Source: Rhodospirillaceae bacterium (lineage in GTDB: Bacteria > Pseudomonadota > Alphaproteobacteria > Rhodospirillales > UBA2165). Taken from it: DNA of 32,121 nucleotides. Below the pieces are notes generated by a model. That model saw only the letters and a program-made list of their open reading frames with translations. It had not been told where the DNA came from and searched no databases. The position numbers and the translations under genes were made by a program. Position 1 is the stretch's first letter. Every line of letters begins with the position of its first letter. Positions 8,262 through 17,204 of the stretch are shown piece by piece. Location of the stretch: positions 1 to 32,121 of the forward strand of contig PBNV01000054.1 in NCBI GenBank assembly GCA_002723345.1, read 5' to 3'.

Positions 8262-9055
8262 GCGGCACCTGGCAACGCATATGGGCGATGGTCCTTCGAC
8301 ATTCATATTTGTTACGCTCGTCCTGGCCTCGTCTGCTGGAACTCGCATACTGGCCAACGTTCCAGCTCTTGCTCTGGGGTTTCATTACAACATTTTTCTT
8401 GCAGCACAGTTCCTGGATCGCACAGGCGGCGGGTGTTCTCATCAGCGCTGTACTATTGTGGGACGTTCTGTTCCGGGCCAATCTTGGCCTCGCCCTCACA
8501 TTCTTGGAGGAAATGTGGGCGCGCAATTTGGGCCAACTGTTCATTAGTCCACTGCGTCCATCGGAGTTGATTGCGTCCCTTATGTTCATCAGTTTAATCC
8601 GAACCCTAATCAGTGTGACGCCAGCGGCATTTTTAGCGCTGCCTTTGTTTGATGTCTGGGTCTTTGATCTAGGTCTGGGACTGGCTGCTTTTTTCTTCAA
8701 CCTGATGGTTATGGGTTGGGCCATAGGTCTCCTCGTCTCGGGCCTACTTCTCAGACTAGGCCTCGGCGCAGAGAGTTTGTGCTGGCTTGGCATCTTTCTC
8801 ATCGCGCCAATCACCGGTATTTATTACCCGGTGGAGGTACTGCCTGACTGGCTTGAGCCAGTCGCCTGGACATTACCCTCTACTTATGTCTTTGAGGGCA
8901 TGCGCTCCGTCCTCTTCGATCAGGTTTTCCGATGGGACCTCCTGGCTGGTGCAGTCTGTCTCAATCTCTTGTACTTGCTTCTCTGCAGTGGCGTATTTCT
9001 CTGGATGTTTCGAGTGGCGAGGTACCAGGGCAAACTTTTGCAACAAGGCGAATAG
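8258..9055 (+). CDS. ABC-2 type exporter, permease subunit
   Basis: A 265-residue polytopic membrane protein with about six hydrophobic segments and the ABC-2 permease layout: an amphipathic N-terminus (WQRIWAMVLRHSYLL), and a late GIYYPVEVLPDWLEPVAWTLP loop resembling the conserved loop of NodJ-like and drug-export permeases. Partner of the ATPase just upstream (ATGA overlap). The substrate is unknown. No third gene follows in the same operon: 77 bases separate it from the next gene, which has its own ribosome binding site. Confidence 0.9.
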   Translation: MSGTWQRIWAMVLRHSYLLRSSWPRLLELAYWPTFQLLLWGFITTFFLQHSSWIAQAAGVLISAVLLWDVLFRANLGLALTFLEEMWARNLGQLFISPLRPSELIASLMFISLIRTLISVTPAAFLALPLFDVWVFDLGLGLAAFFFNLMVMGWAIGLLVSGLLLRLGLGAESLCWLGIFLIAPITGIYYPVEVLPDWLEPVAWTLPSTYVFEGMRSVLFDQVFRWDLLAGAVCLNLLYLLLCSGVFLWMFRVARYQGKLLQQGE

Positions 9056-9132
9056 CCCCGTTTAACTTTTTGGTTACGATTGATCTTGCACACTCACCAA
9101 ATTAATCGCTGCTGACACAAGGGGCGAGAGCC

Positions 9133-9852
9133 GTGCGCGCTATAAAATTCTCTCTGGCAGGGGCTGCCACCATGCTAATCCTGGTGGGCTGTACAACCGT
9201 CAACGAACTCACCTCAAGAGTCTCCGAGGCCATCTCGCCGAGTTCAGCTGTGCTAACATCAGACGGGCTCGTAATTGACTCTTTAAAAACCCTCAATATC
9301 CTGAAAAACCGGGAAGACAGGCGGGTCTTCCTAACGGCACTCCAGAATGCTGCGGGGGTCGCTATCTTTCCCGCTGTCTATAAAGCTGGTTTTTTTGTTG
9401 GCGCAGAGGGCGGCAATGGACTCGTCATAGCCCGCGACACACATGGCAACTGGGGTTATCCGGCATTCTACACGCTCGCAGGTGGGAGTTGGGGCATCCA
9501 GTTCGGCGGTCAACGCGCAGGGGTTGTGCTGATCATGCGGAGCCGCAAAGCGGTGGAGGCCGTGCTTAAACACCAAGGCAAAGCCGGCGCCGATTTGGGC
9601 ATCGCCCTCGGTTCAATCGGTACAGGCCTAGAGGGATCAACGACTACCAACCTCGCCGCAGATATCTTTGCTTTTTCGGATGCGAAAGGCTTGTTTGGTG
9701 GTTTTTCCCTCGAAGGAACGGCCATCGTACGTCGGAACGATCTCAACCGACAATATTATGGCGCCGACGTAACACCGGCCTCCATCCTCATCGAACATGC
9801 TCAACAGAACGCACACGCTGATACGTTGAGGGACGCCCTGATTGTACGTTGA
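9133..9852 (+). CDS. SYLF-domain (Ysc84-like) lipoprotein
   Basis: 239 residues. The N-terminus is a lipoprotein signal ending in LVGC with the lipidated Cys20, so the mature protein is anchored at the cell envelope. The rest is a SYLF/DUF500 domain: VAIFPAVYKAGFFVGAEGG (about 75-93), GNWGYPAFYTLAGGSWGIQFGGQ and the GLFGGFSLEGTAIVRRNDLN block near the end are typical. SYLF domains bind lipids in eukaryotes; the bacterial role is not established. GTG start at 9133 with AAGGGG upstream. It may be monocistronic. Confidence 0.88.
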   Translation: MRAIKFSLAGAATMLILVGCTTVNELTSRVSEAISPSSAVLTSDGLVIDSLKTLNILKNREDRRVFLTALQNAAGVAIFPAVYKAGFFVGAEGGNGLVIARDTHGNWGYPAFYTLAGGSWGIQFGGQRAGVVLIMRSRKAVEAVLKHQGKAGADLGIALGSIGTGLEGSTTTNLAADIFAFSDAKGLFGGFSLEGTAIVRRNDLNRQYYGADVTPASILIEHAQQNAHADTLRDALIVR

Positions 9853-10987
9853 TCCATGAGATGTATCTTAGCTCATCTGTCCAGCCCATTGTTAAAAAAG
9901 GCCAGCAAGCATATTAGCGATGATCCGGTTTGGAGAAACTCTCGGGTGCGATCAATCCAGCCTGTTTTGCAGCCCTGCTGACCGGTAAAATGTGAGCCCA
10001 AACCCTTTTCTCACCAAACTCCGTTCGGCGCCGAAGTCGTTGCGGAGTTGATCGTCGTTGATTTGCTATAAGGCCCAATTATTGGGTCGCACCCGCGATT
10101 TTTGATTTATTCAGGAGCACACTCACCGTAGTCGCAGTCAACGATCTACTCTATACCGCTACCAATGGTGGGTTGGACTCTACAATGTCTGACCGTGGAG
10201 AGTGTGTAACGGAGGACTAAGTTGTAGTGCTAAATGTTTTGGTCTTTCGCCACCTGCCGGGTGCAGTTTTATAGTAATCACTACGTTCGAGAAAAATATG
10301 AAACACCATTAGAACACGCATTAAAGGTAATCGTTGAAGCGGATAGATGAGCAAACGATGACTATCGCAGCATTTTAGCGGCGAGTTTGAGCCGTTCACC
10401 TATTGATTAAGTGCCAAAAATGTCTCTATCGAACCTAAAAAAGTTATGAATATAACGCTGAGACAGTTTGGCTTCCGCAGCACAATCGTCGACGTTGTTA
10501 CCAACTTTAATGCAGCGCGCGCGAATTAGGTTCCTCACCCTGCCAGTGGCGCGATGGCTCGGCCGCCCTGTTTTGTCTCGTGACCGTCTTATCTTCTCCT
10601 TTCAATGTAACAACAGGGTCAAGAATTCCTCTGTGGAGTCAATTTTTAGCCTCTCAGAGCCGATTAAACTGCTATACTTCGTGCCAACATCAAGTGTGAG
10701 AAGCCAGAGACTGCCGCGTGTATCGAAGGGCCCCGTTATGCGTCTAACGTAACTGGTGAATGGCCTATTCGTATCTTTGAACTTTAACAGACGCTGTGTT
10801 TTTTTAAAATTCACTTACAGCGTTACGGGCTAGAAATCACTTACAAGCAACACATATTGTATTACGTCCCCACGAAAACGCGGATCGTTGACAGTAGCTA
10901 GGCCCTTCTCTAATGCTAGCCCGCTAGAGGACCGTCGGCTCAAAGGTACCGAAATAGTAAAAACACTAGTATTCCCGGAACACTGGC
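9853..10987. other. 1.1-kb stretch without a convincing gene
   Basis: This is the longest gene-free stretch in the window. Only short frames are open: a 54-codon minus-strand frame from TTG at 10078 to 9914; a plus-strand frame from ATG 10234 stopped by TGA at 10348 and open again to about 10410; 94 codons plus at 10468-10752; 70 codons minus at 10602-10814. None has a good ribosome binding site or a recognisable product. CCCAAT-T-ATTGGG (10074-10086) is an inverted repeat and TCACTTACA occurs twice (10811, 10837). The look is of decayed coding DNA or a spacer with unrecognised RNA; I see no insertion-sequence ends. Confidence 0.5.
10888..10916 (+). promoter_or_regulatory. Possible nadE promoter
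   Basis: A perfect TTGACA (10888-10893) is followed after 17 bases by TAATGC (10911-10916), a poor -10 match, 72 bases before the nadE ATG. The -35 is convincing and the -10 is weak. Confidence 0.3.
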
Positions 10988-12658
10988 ATGACAGCAGATC
11001 TCACCATTGCGCTGGCTCAACTCAATCCCACCGTTGGAGACGTGACAGGAAACCTTGCGCTCATTCGTGCGGCGCGTCAGAAAGCAGCGGGCGCTGCTGA
11101 GATCGTTGTCACCGGCGAACTCTCTGTCTCTGGTTATCCACCGGAAGACCTGGTTCTAAAACCAGCCTTTTTGGATATGATCGAAACTGAGGTGAACCAG
11201 CTTGCATCTGAGACTGCGGATGGAGGTCCGGCATTGCTTATCGGCGCCCCATGGCGGGAGAACGGACAACTTTATAATGCCGTGTTGCTTCTGCAAAACG
11301 GCATAATTGTGACCAAGCGTTTCAAGCACCTTCTTCCGACCTATGGCGTTTTTGACGAGGACAGAGTGTTCTCAAGAGGCCCAATCCCCGGTCCGATCCC
11401 TTTCAACGGTGTTCGACTTGGCGTCATGATCTGCGAAGACATGTGGCGCGAGGATGTCGCCGAAGGTTTACAGGAGTCTGGCGCAGAACTCTTGCTTGTC
11501 ATGAACGGATCGCCATTCGAGGTGGACAAACCTGACCAACGCATAAACTTAGCCGCCGCTCGGGTCGGTGAATGTAATCTACCTCTAGCATATATTAACC
11601 TGGTGGGCGGCCAGGATGAACTGGTATTCGACGGTCGTTCATTCGTAATCAATCGCGATCGCGCCCTCAAGGCTCAGGCAAAAGCCTGGGAGCCGCAGTT
11701 GCTGATTACCAACTGGTTGAGAGAAGGCGACGGATGGGCCTGCGTCGACGGTGATATTTCACCCGATCCAGTATCAGGTGATGCTAGGCTACGCGGGGTC
11801 TACCGAGCGATGGTTCTGGGGCTGCGCGACTATGTAGGCAAGAACCACTTCCCTGGCGTCATCATGGGGCTCTCGGGTGGCATTGATTCCGCTCTATCGG
11901 CTGCCGTTGCCGTGGACGCCATTGGGGCAGACAAAGTGCACTGCGTCATGATGCCATCTCCATACACCTCGCAGGAGAGCCTGGAAGATGCTTCGGAAGC
12001 GGCGGAGCTTCTGGGCGTTACGTATGACAGCATCTCAATCAAGGACGCGATGACGGCATTCGATACTATGTTGACGCCGGCATTTGCTGATCTTGAGGCG
12101 GACACAACGGAAGAGAACATTCAGGCGCGCGCGCGCGGCATGGTTGTCATGGCTTTGTCCAACAAACTGGGGTATATGCCGCTAACCACAGGCAATAAAT
12201 CAGAGATGTCGGTCGGCTACGCTACATTATACGGTGACATGTGCGGCGGATATTCTGTGCTGAAGGACGTATACAAGACAACCGTGTTTGCTGTATCCGA
12301 TTGGCGAAACAAGACCCTTCCACCGGACATGAGAGGTCCGGCCGGCCGGGTGATCCCGGAGCGCATCATCACCAAAAAACCATCAGCCGAGTTGAAACCC
12401 GATCAGTATGACGAGGACTCCCTGCCTCCTTATGAGGTGCTGGATGATATCCTCAAAAATCTTATCGAGGGCGAGCAGGCAATCCCAGACATTGTGGAAC
12501 GGGGCCATGACCCAGCGATTGTTCGACGTGTCTGGCACATGCTGGATCAAGCAGAGTACAAACGCCGGCAAGCGCCACCTGGGGTGAAAATATCATCGCG
12601 TGCTTTCGGCCGAGACCGGCGTTATCCAATCACAAATGGCTTCACAAATTTGCTATAG
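10988..12658 (+). CDS. nadE: NadE, glutamine-dependent NAD+ synthetase
   Basis: A 556-residue two-domain enzyme of the long form. It makes NAD from deamido-NAD and ATP, taking ammonia from glutamine. The N-terminal nitrilase-type glutaminase (about 1-265) shows the triad Glu44 in GELSVSGYPPEDL, Lys113 in RFKHLLPTYG and Cys149 in MICEDMW. The C-terminal synthetase (about 270-556) has the pyrophosphate loop SGGIDS (296-301), TTGNKSEMSVGY and KKPSAELKPDQ blocks. The ATG at 10988 gives the standard N-terminus. The TAG stop at 12656-12658 is in the same frame as the following cysS, which has no clear start of its own; see that entry. Confidence 0.96.
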   Translation: MTADLTIALAQLNPTVGDVTGNLALIRAARQKAAGAAEIVVTGELSVSGYPPEDLVLKPAFLDMIETEVNQLASETADGGPALLIGAPWRENGQLYNAVLLLQNGIIVTKRFKHLLPTYGVFDEDRVFSRGPIPGPIPFNGVRLGVMICEDMWREDVAEGLQESGAELLLVMNGSPFEVDKPDQRINLAAARVGECNLPLAYINLVGGQDELVFDGRSFVINRDRALKAQAKAWEPQLLITNWLREGDGWACVDGDISPDPVSGDARLRGVYRAMVLGLRDYVGKNHFPGVIMGLSGGIDSALSAAVAVDAIGADKVHCVMMPSPYTSQESLEDASEAAELLGVTYDSISIKDAMTAFDTMLTPAFADLEADTTEENIQARARGMVVMALSNKLGYMPLTTGNKSEMSVGYATLYGDMCGGYSVLKDVYKTTVFAVSDWRNKTLPPDMRGPAGRVIPERIITKKPSAELKPDQYDEDSLPPYEVLDDILKNLIEGEQAIPDIVERGHDPAIVRRVWHMLDQAEYKRRQAPPGVKISSRAFGRDRRYPITNGFTNLL

Positions 12659-12709
12659 GTAAACGCAAGGCCCCTTCAGCTCTACAACACCCTCACTCGG
12701 AAAAAGAGC

Positions 12710-14038
12710 GTGTTTACCCCCCTAGATCCAGAGAATATCCGCCTTTATGTATGCGGCCCGACGGTCTATGACTATGCCCATATCGGCAATGCTCGACCGG
12801 TCATAGTCTTTGACGTTTTGGCCCGTCTTTTGCGCCAAATTTTTGGCACAGACCATGTAACCTATGTGCGAAATATTACGGATGTAGATGACAAAATCAT
12901 ACAGGCCCACCAGGAAACCGGCCAACCAATAGCCATCATCACAGCGCGGACGACCCAGGCGTTTCATGATGACATGGCAGATCTCAACAATCTGCCGCCA
13001 GACGTGGAACCCAGAGCCACCGAACACATTCCGGAGATGATCATGCTCATTCAGAAGCTCATTTCCACGGAACATGCTTATGAGAAAGACGGCAACGTCT
13101 TATTCAACGTGAAATCCATGCCGGACTATGGAAAGCTCTCACGGCGCAATAGAGACCAACTGATCGCGGGAGCTCGGGTGGACGTGGCACCATATAAACA
13201 AGATCCAGCAGACTTCGTGTTGTGGAAACCGTCAAGTGAAGGTCAGCCAGGCTGGGATAGTCCATGGGGAAATGGCCGGCCGGGCTGGCACATTGAATGC
13301 TCCGCCATGTCGCAGAAATATCTTACCGAATCCTTCGACATTCATGGCGGCGGTGTTGATCTAGTTTTCCCGCACCACGAAAATGAAATTGCCCAGAGCC
13401 TATGCGCCCATGGCCCGGGTACTTTCGCTCAGACTTGGATGCACAATGGCTACCTCATGGTCGAAGGCGAAAAAATGTCCAAGAGCCTCGGTAACTTTAT
13501 CACAGTGCGTGATCTGCTGAACGACCACCAAGGCGAAACTATTAGGCTTTGCATGCTAATGACTCACTATCGCCAGCCCTTGAATTGGACAACGGCAGGA
13601 TTGGTTCAAGCGAGAGATGCCCTGGATAAATGGTACGGCGCGGTGCGATCTACACCATACAGCTCAACCGGCCATATCCAAAGCAACATGGCCGACGCCC
13701 TCGCCGACGATCTTAACACTCCGCTTGCGATTGCCACGCTGCATGAGATGGCAGCGAATGTGAACAGATCCTCAGACCCAGAGCAAGCTGCAAACCTTGT
13801 TGCATCTGCAAATCTCATGGGGCTACTTCAACACGACCCCGAAGCCTGGTTTAAAATACGCCACGGAGACTCTATAAATAGGCTGGGCGATGCAGAGATT
13901 AATGATTTGATCGCGGAACGTGACCAAGCCCGCGCCTCAAAAAACTTCGCCCGATCAGATGACATCCGGAACCAGCTAGCAGAGAGTGGAATTCTTCTGG
14001 AAGACGGCACCGGAGGCACCACCTGGAAACGGGCCTAG
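12710..14038 (+). CDS. cysS: CysS, cysteinyl-tRNA synthetase (start codon uncertain)
   Basis: Charges tRNA-Cys with cysteine. Class I motifs: HIGN (24-27) and KMSKS (255-259). Zinc ligands: Cys15, Cys197 in HIECSAM, His222/His223 and Glu226 in PHHENE. The first usable start, GTG at 12710, gives 442 residues, but the conserved opening of the family, LYNTLTRKK, is encoded in frame just upstream (about 12677-12706), and no ATG, GTG or TTG exists between it and the nadE stop at 12656-12658. So either translation starts at GTG 12710 on a shortened protein, or at a non-standard codon, or the start has been lost to mutation or sequencing error. The body looks fully functional. It shares four bases with the convergent MFS gene. 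Confidence 0.93.
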   Translation: MFTPLDPENIRLYVCGPTVYDYAHIGNARPVIVFDVLARLLRQIFGTDHVTYVRNITDVDDKIIQAHQETGQPIAIITARTTQAFHDDMADLNNLPPDVEPRATEHIPEMIMLIQKLISTEHAYEKDGNVLFNVKSMPDYGKLSRRNRDQLIAGARVDVAPYKQDPADFVLWKPSSEGQPGWDSPWGNGRPGWHIECSAMSQKYLTESFDIHGGGVDLVFPHHENEIAQSLCAHGPGTFAQTWMHNGYLMVEGEKMSKSLGNFITVRDLLNDHQGETIRLCMLMTHYRQPLNWTTAGLVQARDALDKWYGAVRSTPYSSTGHIQSNMADALADDLNTPLAIATLHEMAANVNRSSDPEQAANLVASANLMGLLQHDPEAWFKIRHGDSINRLGDAEINDLIAERDQARASKNFARSDDIRNQLAESGILLEDGTGGTTWKRA

Positions 14039-15327
14039 GTCTGCCCCACCTCCATCTCTGGGGCGGCCAAAAGAAGTCGCCGGCCAATCAACAGCAAAAC
14101 AATTAGAACTAAACCTGCAGCGCCGAAGAGTGCCCAGCGGAAACCGACCATTTCGGCTACAGAACCGATGAGTAAGGTTCCAAAAGCCGGCCCACCAACC
14201 GAAATAGCCACTGAAACGCTAATGACCCGGGCTCGGTATTCATCAACGACCATGTGTTGGATAAGGGTTTGCGCGCTTAGGCTCGCTCCTACTAAGGCCC
14301 CGCCGGCAAACGCCAATGAGACGAGAGCCATCGTAAGATTTGTGCTTGATATCAGAACCAGGAGAGCGAACGCCGTAACCGCGGCGCCCAAAACAAATAT
14401 GCGGGTCAACCCCTCAATCTTGCCGCGAATCGAGAAGAGGAGGGCCACGGTCAACGCCCCAACACCTGAGGCCGCGAGCAGACTGCCAAGCCCTTTTTCG
14501 TCTACGCCGAAGACGGAATCCGCCAGGCCAGCCATAATATTTTGATAAGACCGAAGGCAAATCGCAATGGCAATGGAGAGCAACATGATCATCTTGAGCT
14601 GGGAACTTGACAAAATATATCCGAGGCCAGCTCGGATATCTGCAACGATCGACGTTACCAGCGACCCGGATCGGTTTTTCGCGGGCAACGGGGAAATAAT
14701 TTTTACCCTGGTCAGGCCATAAATCATTATGGAAAAGGCGAAAGCTGTCGCCAGGTAGGCTATGGCTGCCCCACCAGGTTCGCCGAAGATGTTATTTCCC
14801 CAAGTCAGTAAGCTGGCTCCTATAATCGGCCCAATAAAACCGGCCGTATGAAAAGTGGTGGTATTCATTCCTATAGCAGCGGACAAATTAGCCCGTTCGA
14901 TCAACTGCGATATCACGGCTTGGCGGGCAGGAAAATCAAACGACATGAAAACGCCCTGTACAATCGTGACGAATACGAGCGACATAGGAGTAATTAGCTT
15001 GGTAAGAATTGCTGCGGCCGTAAGGATGGTCATCAAAATACCAAGGCTAAGTGCGATGATTGCTGTTCGGCGGTGCCCATAACGATCGGCTACTGCGCCT
15101 GCCAATGGCCCTAAGACGAACAGTGGCGCGAGGTAAGAAAACCCAACCGCGCCCAACCAAGCCGGCGACTGGGTCAAATGGAAAGCCAACCACTGAGAAG
15201 ATATTAAATAGATCCAGACACCATTCGCCGAAAAAACATGGCCGTACCAGTAGCGCCGGTAATTAGTGGCGGAGAGAGCCCGGCCAATACCGCCGAGATA
15301 ACCGATCAAGCCCCTGGAGTTCATCAT
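14035..15327 (-). CDS. MFS transporter of the EntS-like (MFS_3) type
   Basis: A 430-residue inner-membrane protein with about twelve hydrophobic segments. The loop 2-3 signature is GPLAGAVADRYGHRRT (about 73-88), where most MFS members have GxLaDrxGrr. DFPARQAVISQLI near residue 130 is common to the enterobactin-exporter-like branch. The substrate is unknown. The tail overlaps cysS by four bases (CTAG), and the start is divergent from an enolase-superfamily gene 95 bases away; the pair could be a transporter and an enzyme for the same compound, but that is inference. ATG at 15327 or the next codon, ATG at 15324; no clear ribosome binding site. Confidence 0.85.
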   Translation of the reverse strand: MMNSRGLIGYLGGIGRALSATNYRRYWYGHVFSANGVWIYLISSQWLAFHLTQSPAWLGAVGFSYLAPLFVLGPLAGAVADRYGHRRTAIIALSLGILMTILTAAAILTKLITPMSLVFVTIVQGVFMSFDFPARQAVISQLIERANLSAAIGMNTTTFHTAGFIGPIIGASLLTWGNNIFGEPGGAAIAYLATAFAFSIMIYGLTRVKIISPLPAKNRSGSLVTSIVADIRAGLGYILSSSQLKMIMLLSIAIAICLRSYQNIMAGLADSVFGVDEKGLGSLLAASGVGALTVALLFSIRGKIEGLTRIFVLGAAVTAFALLVLISSTNLTMALVSLAFAGGALVGASLSAQTLIQHMVVDEYRARVISVSVAISVGGPAFGTLLIGSVAEMVGFRWALFGAAGLVLIVLLLIGRRLLLAAPEMEVGQT

Positions 15328-15421
15328 CGTACATATGTATCCAGTACTCTAGGTAGCGTAAAACAAATTGACGGCAGCCAAATTCGACTATCTAACGATC
15401 AGTTAACAATCAGATTGGGAT

Positions 15422-16510
15422 ATGATGGTGTCAGATATTGTTTCAAGCATCACTGTTTCTGTCCTGGAGGTGCCCTTCGATAAACCCATCCGAAGCGCGC
15501 TTGGCACGTATATTGGCTCCGACTACGTGGTTGTGGAACTGAGGACAGAGTCTGGTAATACCGGCCTTGGCTATTCCACCTCTTTGGACCGACGCGGTAC
15601 CAAAGCTGTTGTGAGCTATATCAAGACCGACCTGATACCCCTCGCGATCGGGCAAGACGTTTCCCAACCGGTGGCTCTCTGGCAACGGATGTGGTCTCCC
15701 AATAAAGCGCGCATGAGGGGCGGTGTAGGGGTGCATGCATTGTCAGCCGTGGACACAGCCGTCTGGGACGCCGCTGCCAAAATGCAAAACCAGGCCCTCA
15801 CTACGTTGTTAGGCGGCTCGCGAGACCGGATCGGAGTTTACGGCTCCGGAGGTTGGCTGTCACTGTCTGACGAAGAACTCGTGGCCGAAGCAAAGGATCA
15901 CGCAAAAAAGGGTATCACGGGCTACAAATTGAAGATTGGGGGGCCCAGCGACCAGGAAAGAGTGGCACTTCTCCGCCGAGAATTAGGAGACGATTTCGTG
16001 CTCTACGCCGACGCAAACCAAAGTTATACCGTAGGGGAGTCTGTGTCTGCATCCAGATGGTTGGCCGAACATAATGTTGCATGGCTTGAAGAGCCGGTCC
16101 TTGCGGATTGCCCCTGGGACATGGCGGCCGTTGCCGCGGAGAGCGAAGTGCCCGTGGCAGCGGGCGAGAATGTATACTTCGGATGGGGCTTCCAGGATAT
16201 CGTGGATCGGCGAGCCGCTGCCTATCTACAACCTGATATTGGCCGTTGCGGCGGTGTGACGGAATGGATCAAAATTGCGCAGATGGCAGAAGACCACGAT
16301 CTCCGGCTCACCAGCCATCTTCTTCACGAGCTCAGCGTTGGCCTTATCGCTGCTTTCCCGAGCGGTTATAAAGTCGAGTTTATGAATTTTTTCGAGCATG
16401 CCCCCTTTACCCAGGATTTCTCGGTTCGGGACGGCTACATTATGGTCCCGGAAGGTCTCGGCCATGGGGTTGTATTCACAGACACTGCCAAAAAGCTTTA
16501 TGCCGCTTGA
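15422..16510 (+). CDS. Enolase-superfamily protein, mandelate racemase subgroup
   Basis: 362 residues: a capping N-terminal domain (about 1-130) and a TIM barrel. The catalytic set of the mandelate-racemase subgroup is complete: KxK with Lys169 and Lys171 (YKLKIG), metal ligands Asp197 (YADANQ), Glu223 (WLEEP) and Glu249 (AAGEN), and the Asp272 (QPDIG) / His299 (TSHL) dyad. Members abstract a proton next to a carboxylate and act as racemases or acid-sugar dehydratases; the substrate cannot be told from sequence. ATG at 15422 or 15425. Divergent from the MFS transporter, with the promoters of both in the 94-base gap. Confidence 0.9.
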   Translation: MMVSDIVSSITVSVLEVPFDKPIRSALGTYIGSDYVVVELRTESGNTGLGYSTSLDRRGTKAVVSYIKTDLIPLAIGQDVSQPVALWQRMWSPNKARMRGGVGVHALSAVDTAVWDAAAKMQNQALTTLLGGSRDRIGVYGSGGWLSLSDEELVAEAKDHAKKGITGYKLKIGGPSDQERVALLRRELGDDFVLYADANQSYTVGESVSASRWLAEHNVAWLEEPVLADCPWDMAAVAAESEVPVAAGENVYFGWGFQDIVDRRAAAYLQPDIGRCGGVTEWIKIAQMAEDHDLRLTSHLLHELSVGLIAAFPSGYKVEFMNFFEHAPFTQDFSVRDGYIMVPEGLGHGVVFTDTAKKLYAA

Positions 16511-16552
16511 ACCCGCGCTGACTGGCTAACGACCCACTGACCAACGATGAGA

Positions 16553-17046
16553 TCAATGGAAAAAGTAGCGAACTAATATTCCCCCTCTTTTCAGCGCTTT
16601 AGAAGCATAAAAGTCTATTGGATTGTCACCTCGCCCAGAGACCGGCTGTTGGTCGGACACCAATCTGGGATCATCGGTTTCGATGCCGTTGAACCCGAGC
16701 AGCAAAATATCGTACAGGGTGATTTTGTCATTGTTTACTCCTCCTTGGAAACGACCAGTGGCGCACGACTTAACGCGTTTACAGGCCTGGTCGGACGGCA
16801 GGCATACCTGGGCAAATGCCGGAAGGCCCGGGGGCCACCCACCGACGAATTTCTCTCTTTTCGACGTTCGATCTTCCGTTCGCGAGCATCCAGATTGAAC
16901 TCGCATATCCAAGCGAATTGCCGCGGTCGCGTGAAAGAACCGTTTTCAACGTCGATGCAAGCGATTTTGATGCCATCGCCGAGGCGATGCTGCTGCCACC
17001 GGTTTTCAAAAAGGTAAAATCCATAGCAAAGGGCCCTCTCCTATGA
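16553..17046. pseudogene. Degenerate coding region, identity uncertain
   Basis: Several overlapping frames are open on both strands and none makes a whole protein. On the minus strand (16912-16553) the frame ends in LKRGGILVRYF, very like the LKxRGILVRYF near the C-terminus of HisC-type histidinol-phosphate aminotransferases, preceded by LLLGF, which also has a counterpart there; a stop follows at once and a shifted frame continues with IDLIVGQ. On the plus strand a frame from about 16604 to 16840 (SGIIGFDAVEPE) and another ending at 17046 (VFNVDASDFDAIAEAML) also look protein-like and could be one gene broken by a frameshift. Only one reading can be right. I lean to decayed DNA. Confidence 0.35.
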
Positions 17047-17141
17047 ACCGCTCTGGTCAATTAAAGGATCAATTTCTAATTGATCGATCTATGACCTCTT
17101 TGTCCTCCACCCCGCTAAATATTCCCCGTTCTGTCAACTAG
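17043..17141 (+). CDS. Possible 32-residue ORF in the cimA leader
   Basis: The ATG at 17043 overlaps the TGA of the preceding plus-strand frame as ATGA. The frame runs to TAG at 17139-17141. It is not rich in isoleucine, valine or leucine codons in a run, as an attenuation leader peptide would be. It may be chance. It spans the inverted repeat at 17067-17085. Confidence 0.15.
   Translation: MNRSGQLKDQFLIDRSMTSLSSTPLNIPRSVN
17067..17085. promoter_or_regulatory. Perfect inverted repeat upstream of cimA
   Basis: GATCAATT and AATTGATC, eight-base perfect arms around TCT, 270 bases before the cimA ATG. There is no T-tract after it, so it is more likely an operator or a folded leader element than a terminator. 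Confidence 0.35.
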
Positions 17142-17165
17142 AGGCTGAGACTAAACTGAGCACCA

Positions 17166-17204
17166 CCAGGGGAGACACCAAGATCAATTTGTTGCCGCCC
17201 CTGG
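17166..17204 (+). promoter_or_regulatory. Long-loop hairpin in the cimA leader
   Basis: CCAGGGG (17166-17172) pairs with CCCCTGG (17198-17204) over a 25-base loop. A second CCCCTT lies just after, at about 17209, and could compete for the same arm. This could be a regulatory leader of the branched-chain amino-acid gene. No T-tract follows and no known riboswitch core is recognised. Confidence 0.3.

Noticed and set aside
7957..8814. 285-residue minus-strand ORF
   Set aside because: It lies antisense to the ABC ATPase and permease, whose motifs are complete; its Arg/Ser-rich composition is that of a shadow frame.
10468..10814. Two opposite ORFs of 94 and 70 codons
   Set aside because: They overlap each other antisense, lack ribosome binding sites and resemble no family; the region is described as gene-free.
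11651..11660. GCGATCGC palindrome inside nadE
   Set aside because: A single copy inside a well-conserved coding region; no sign of a repeated family in the window.
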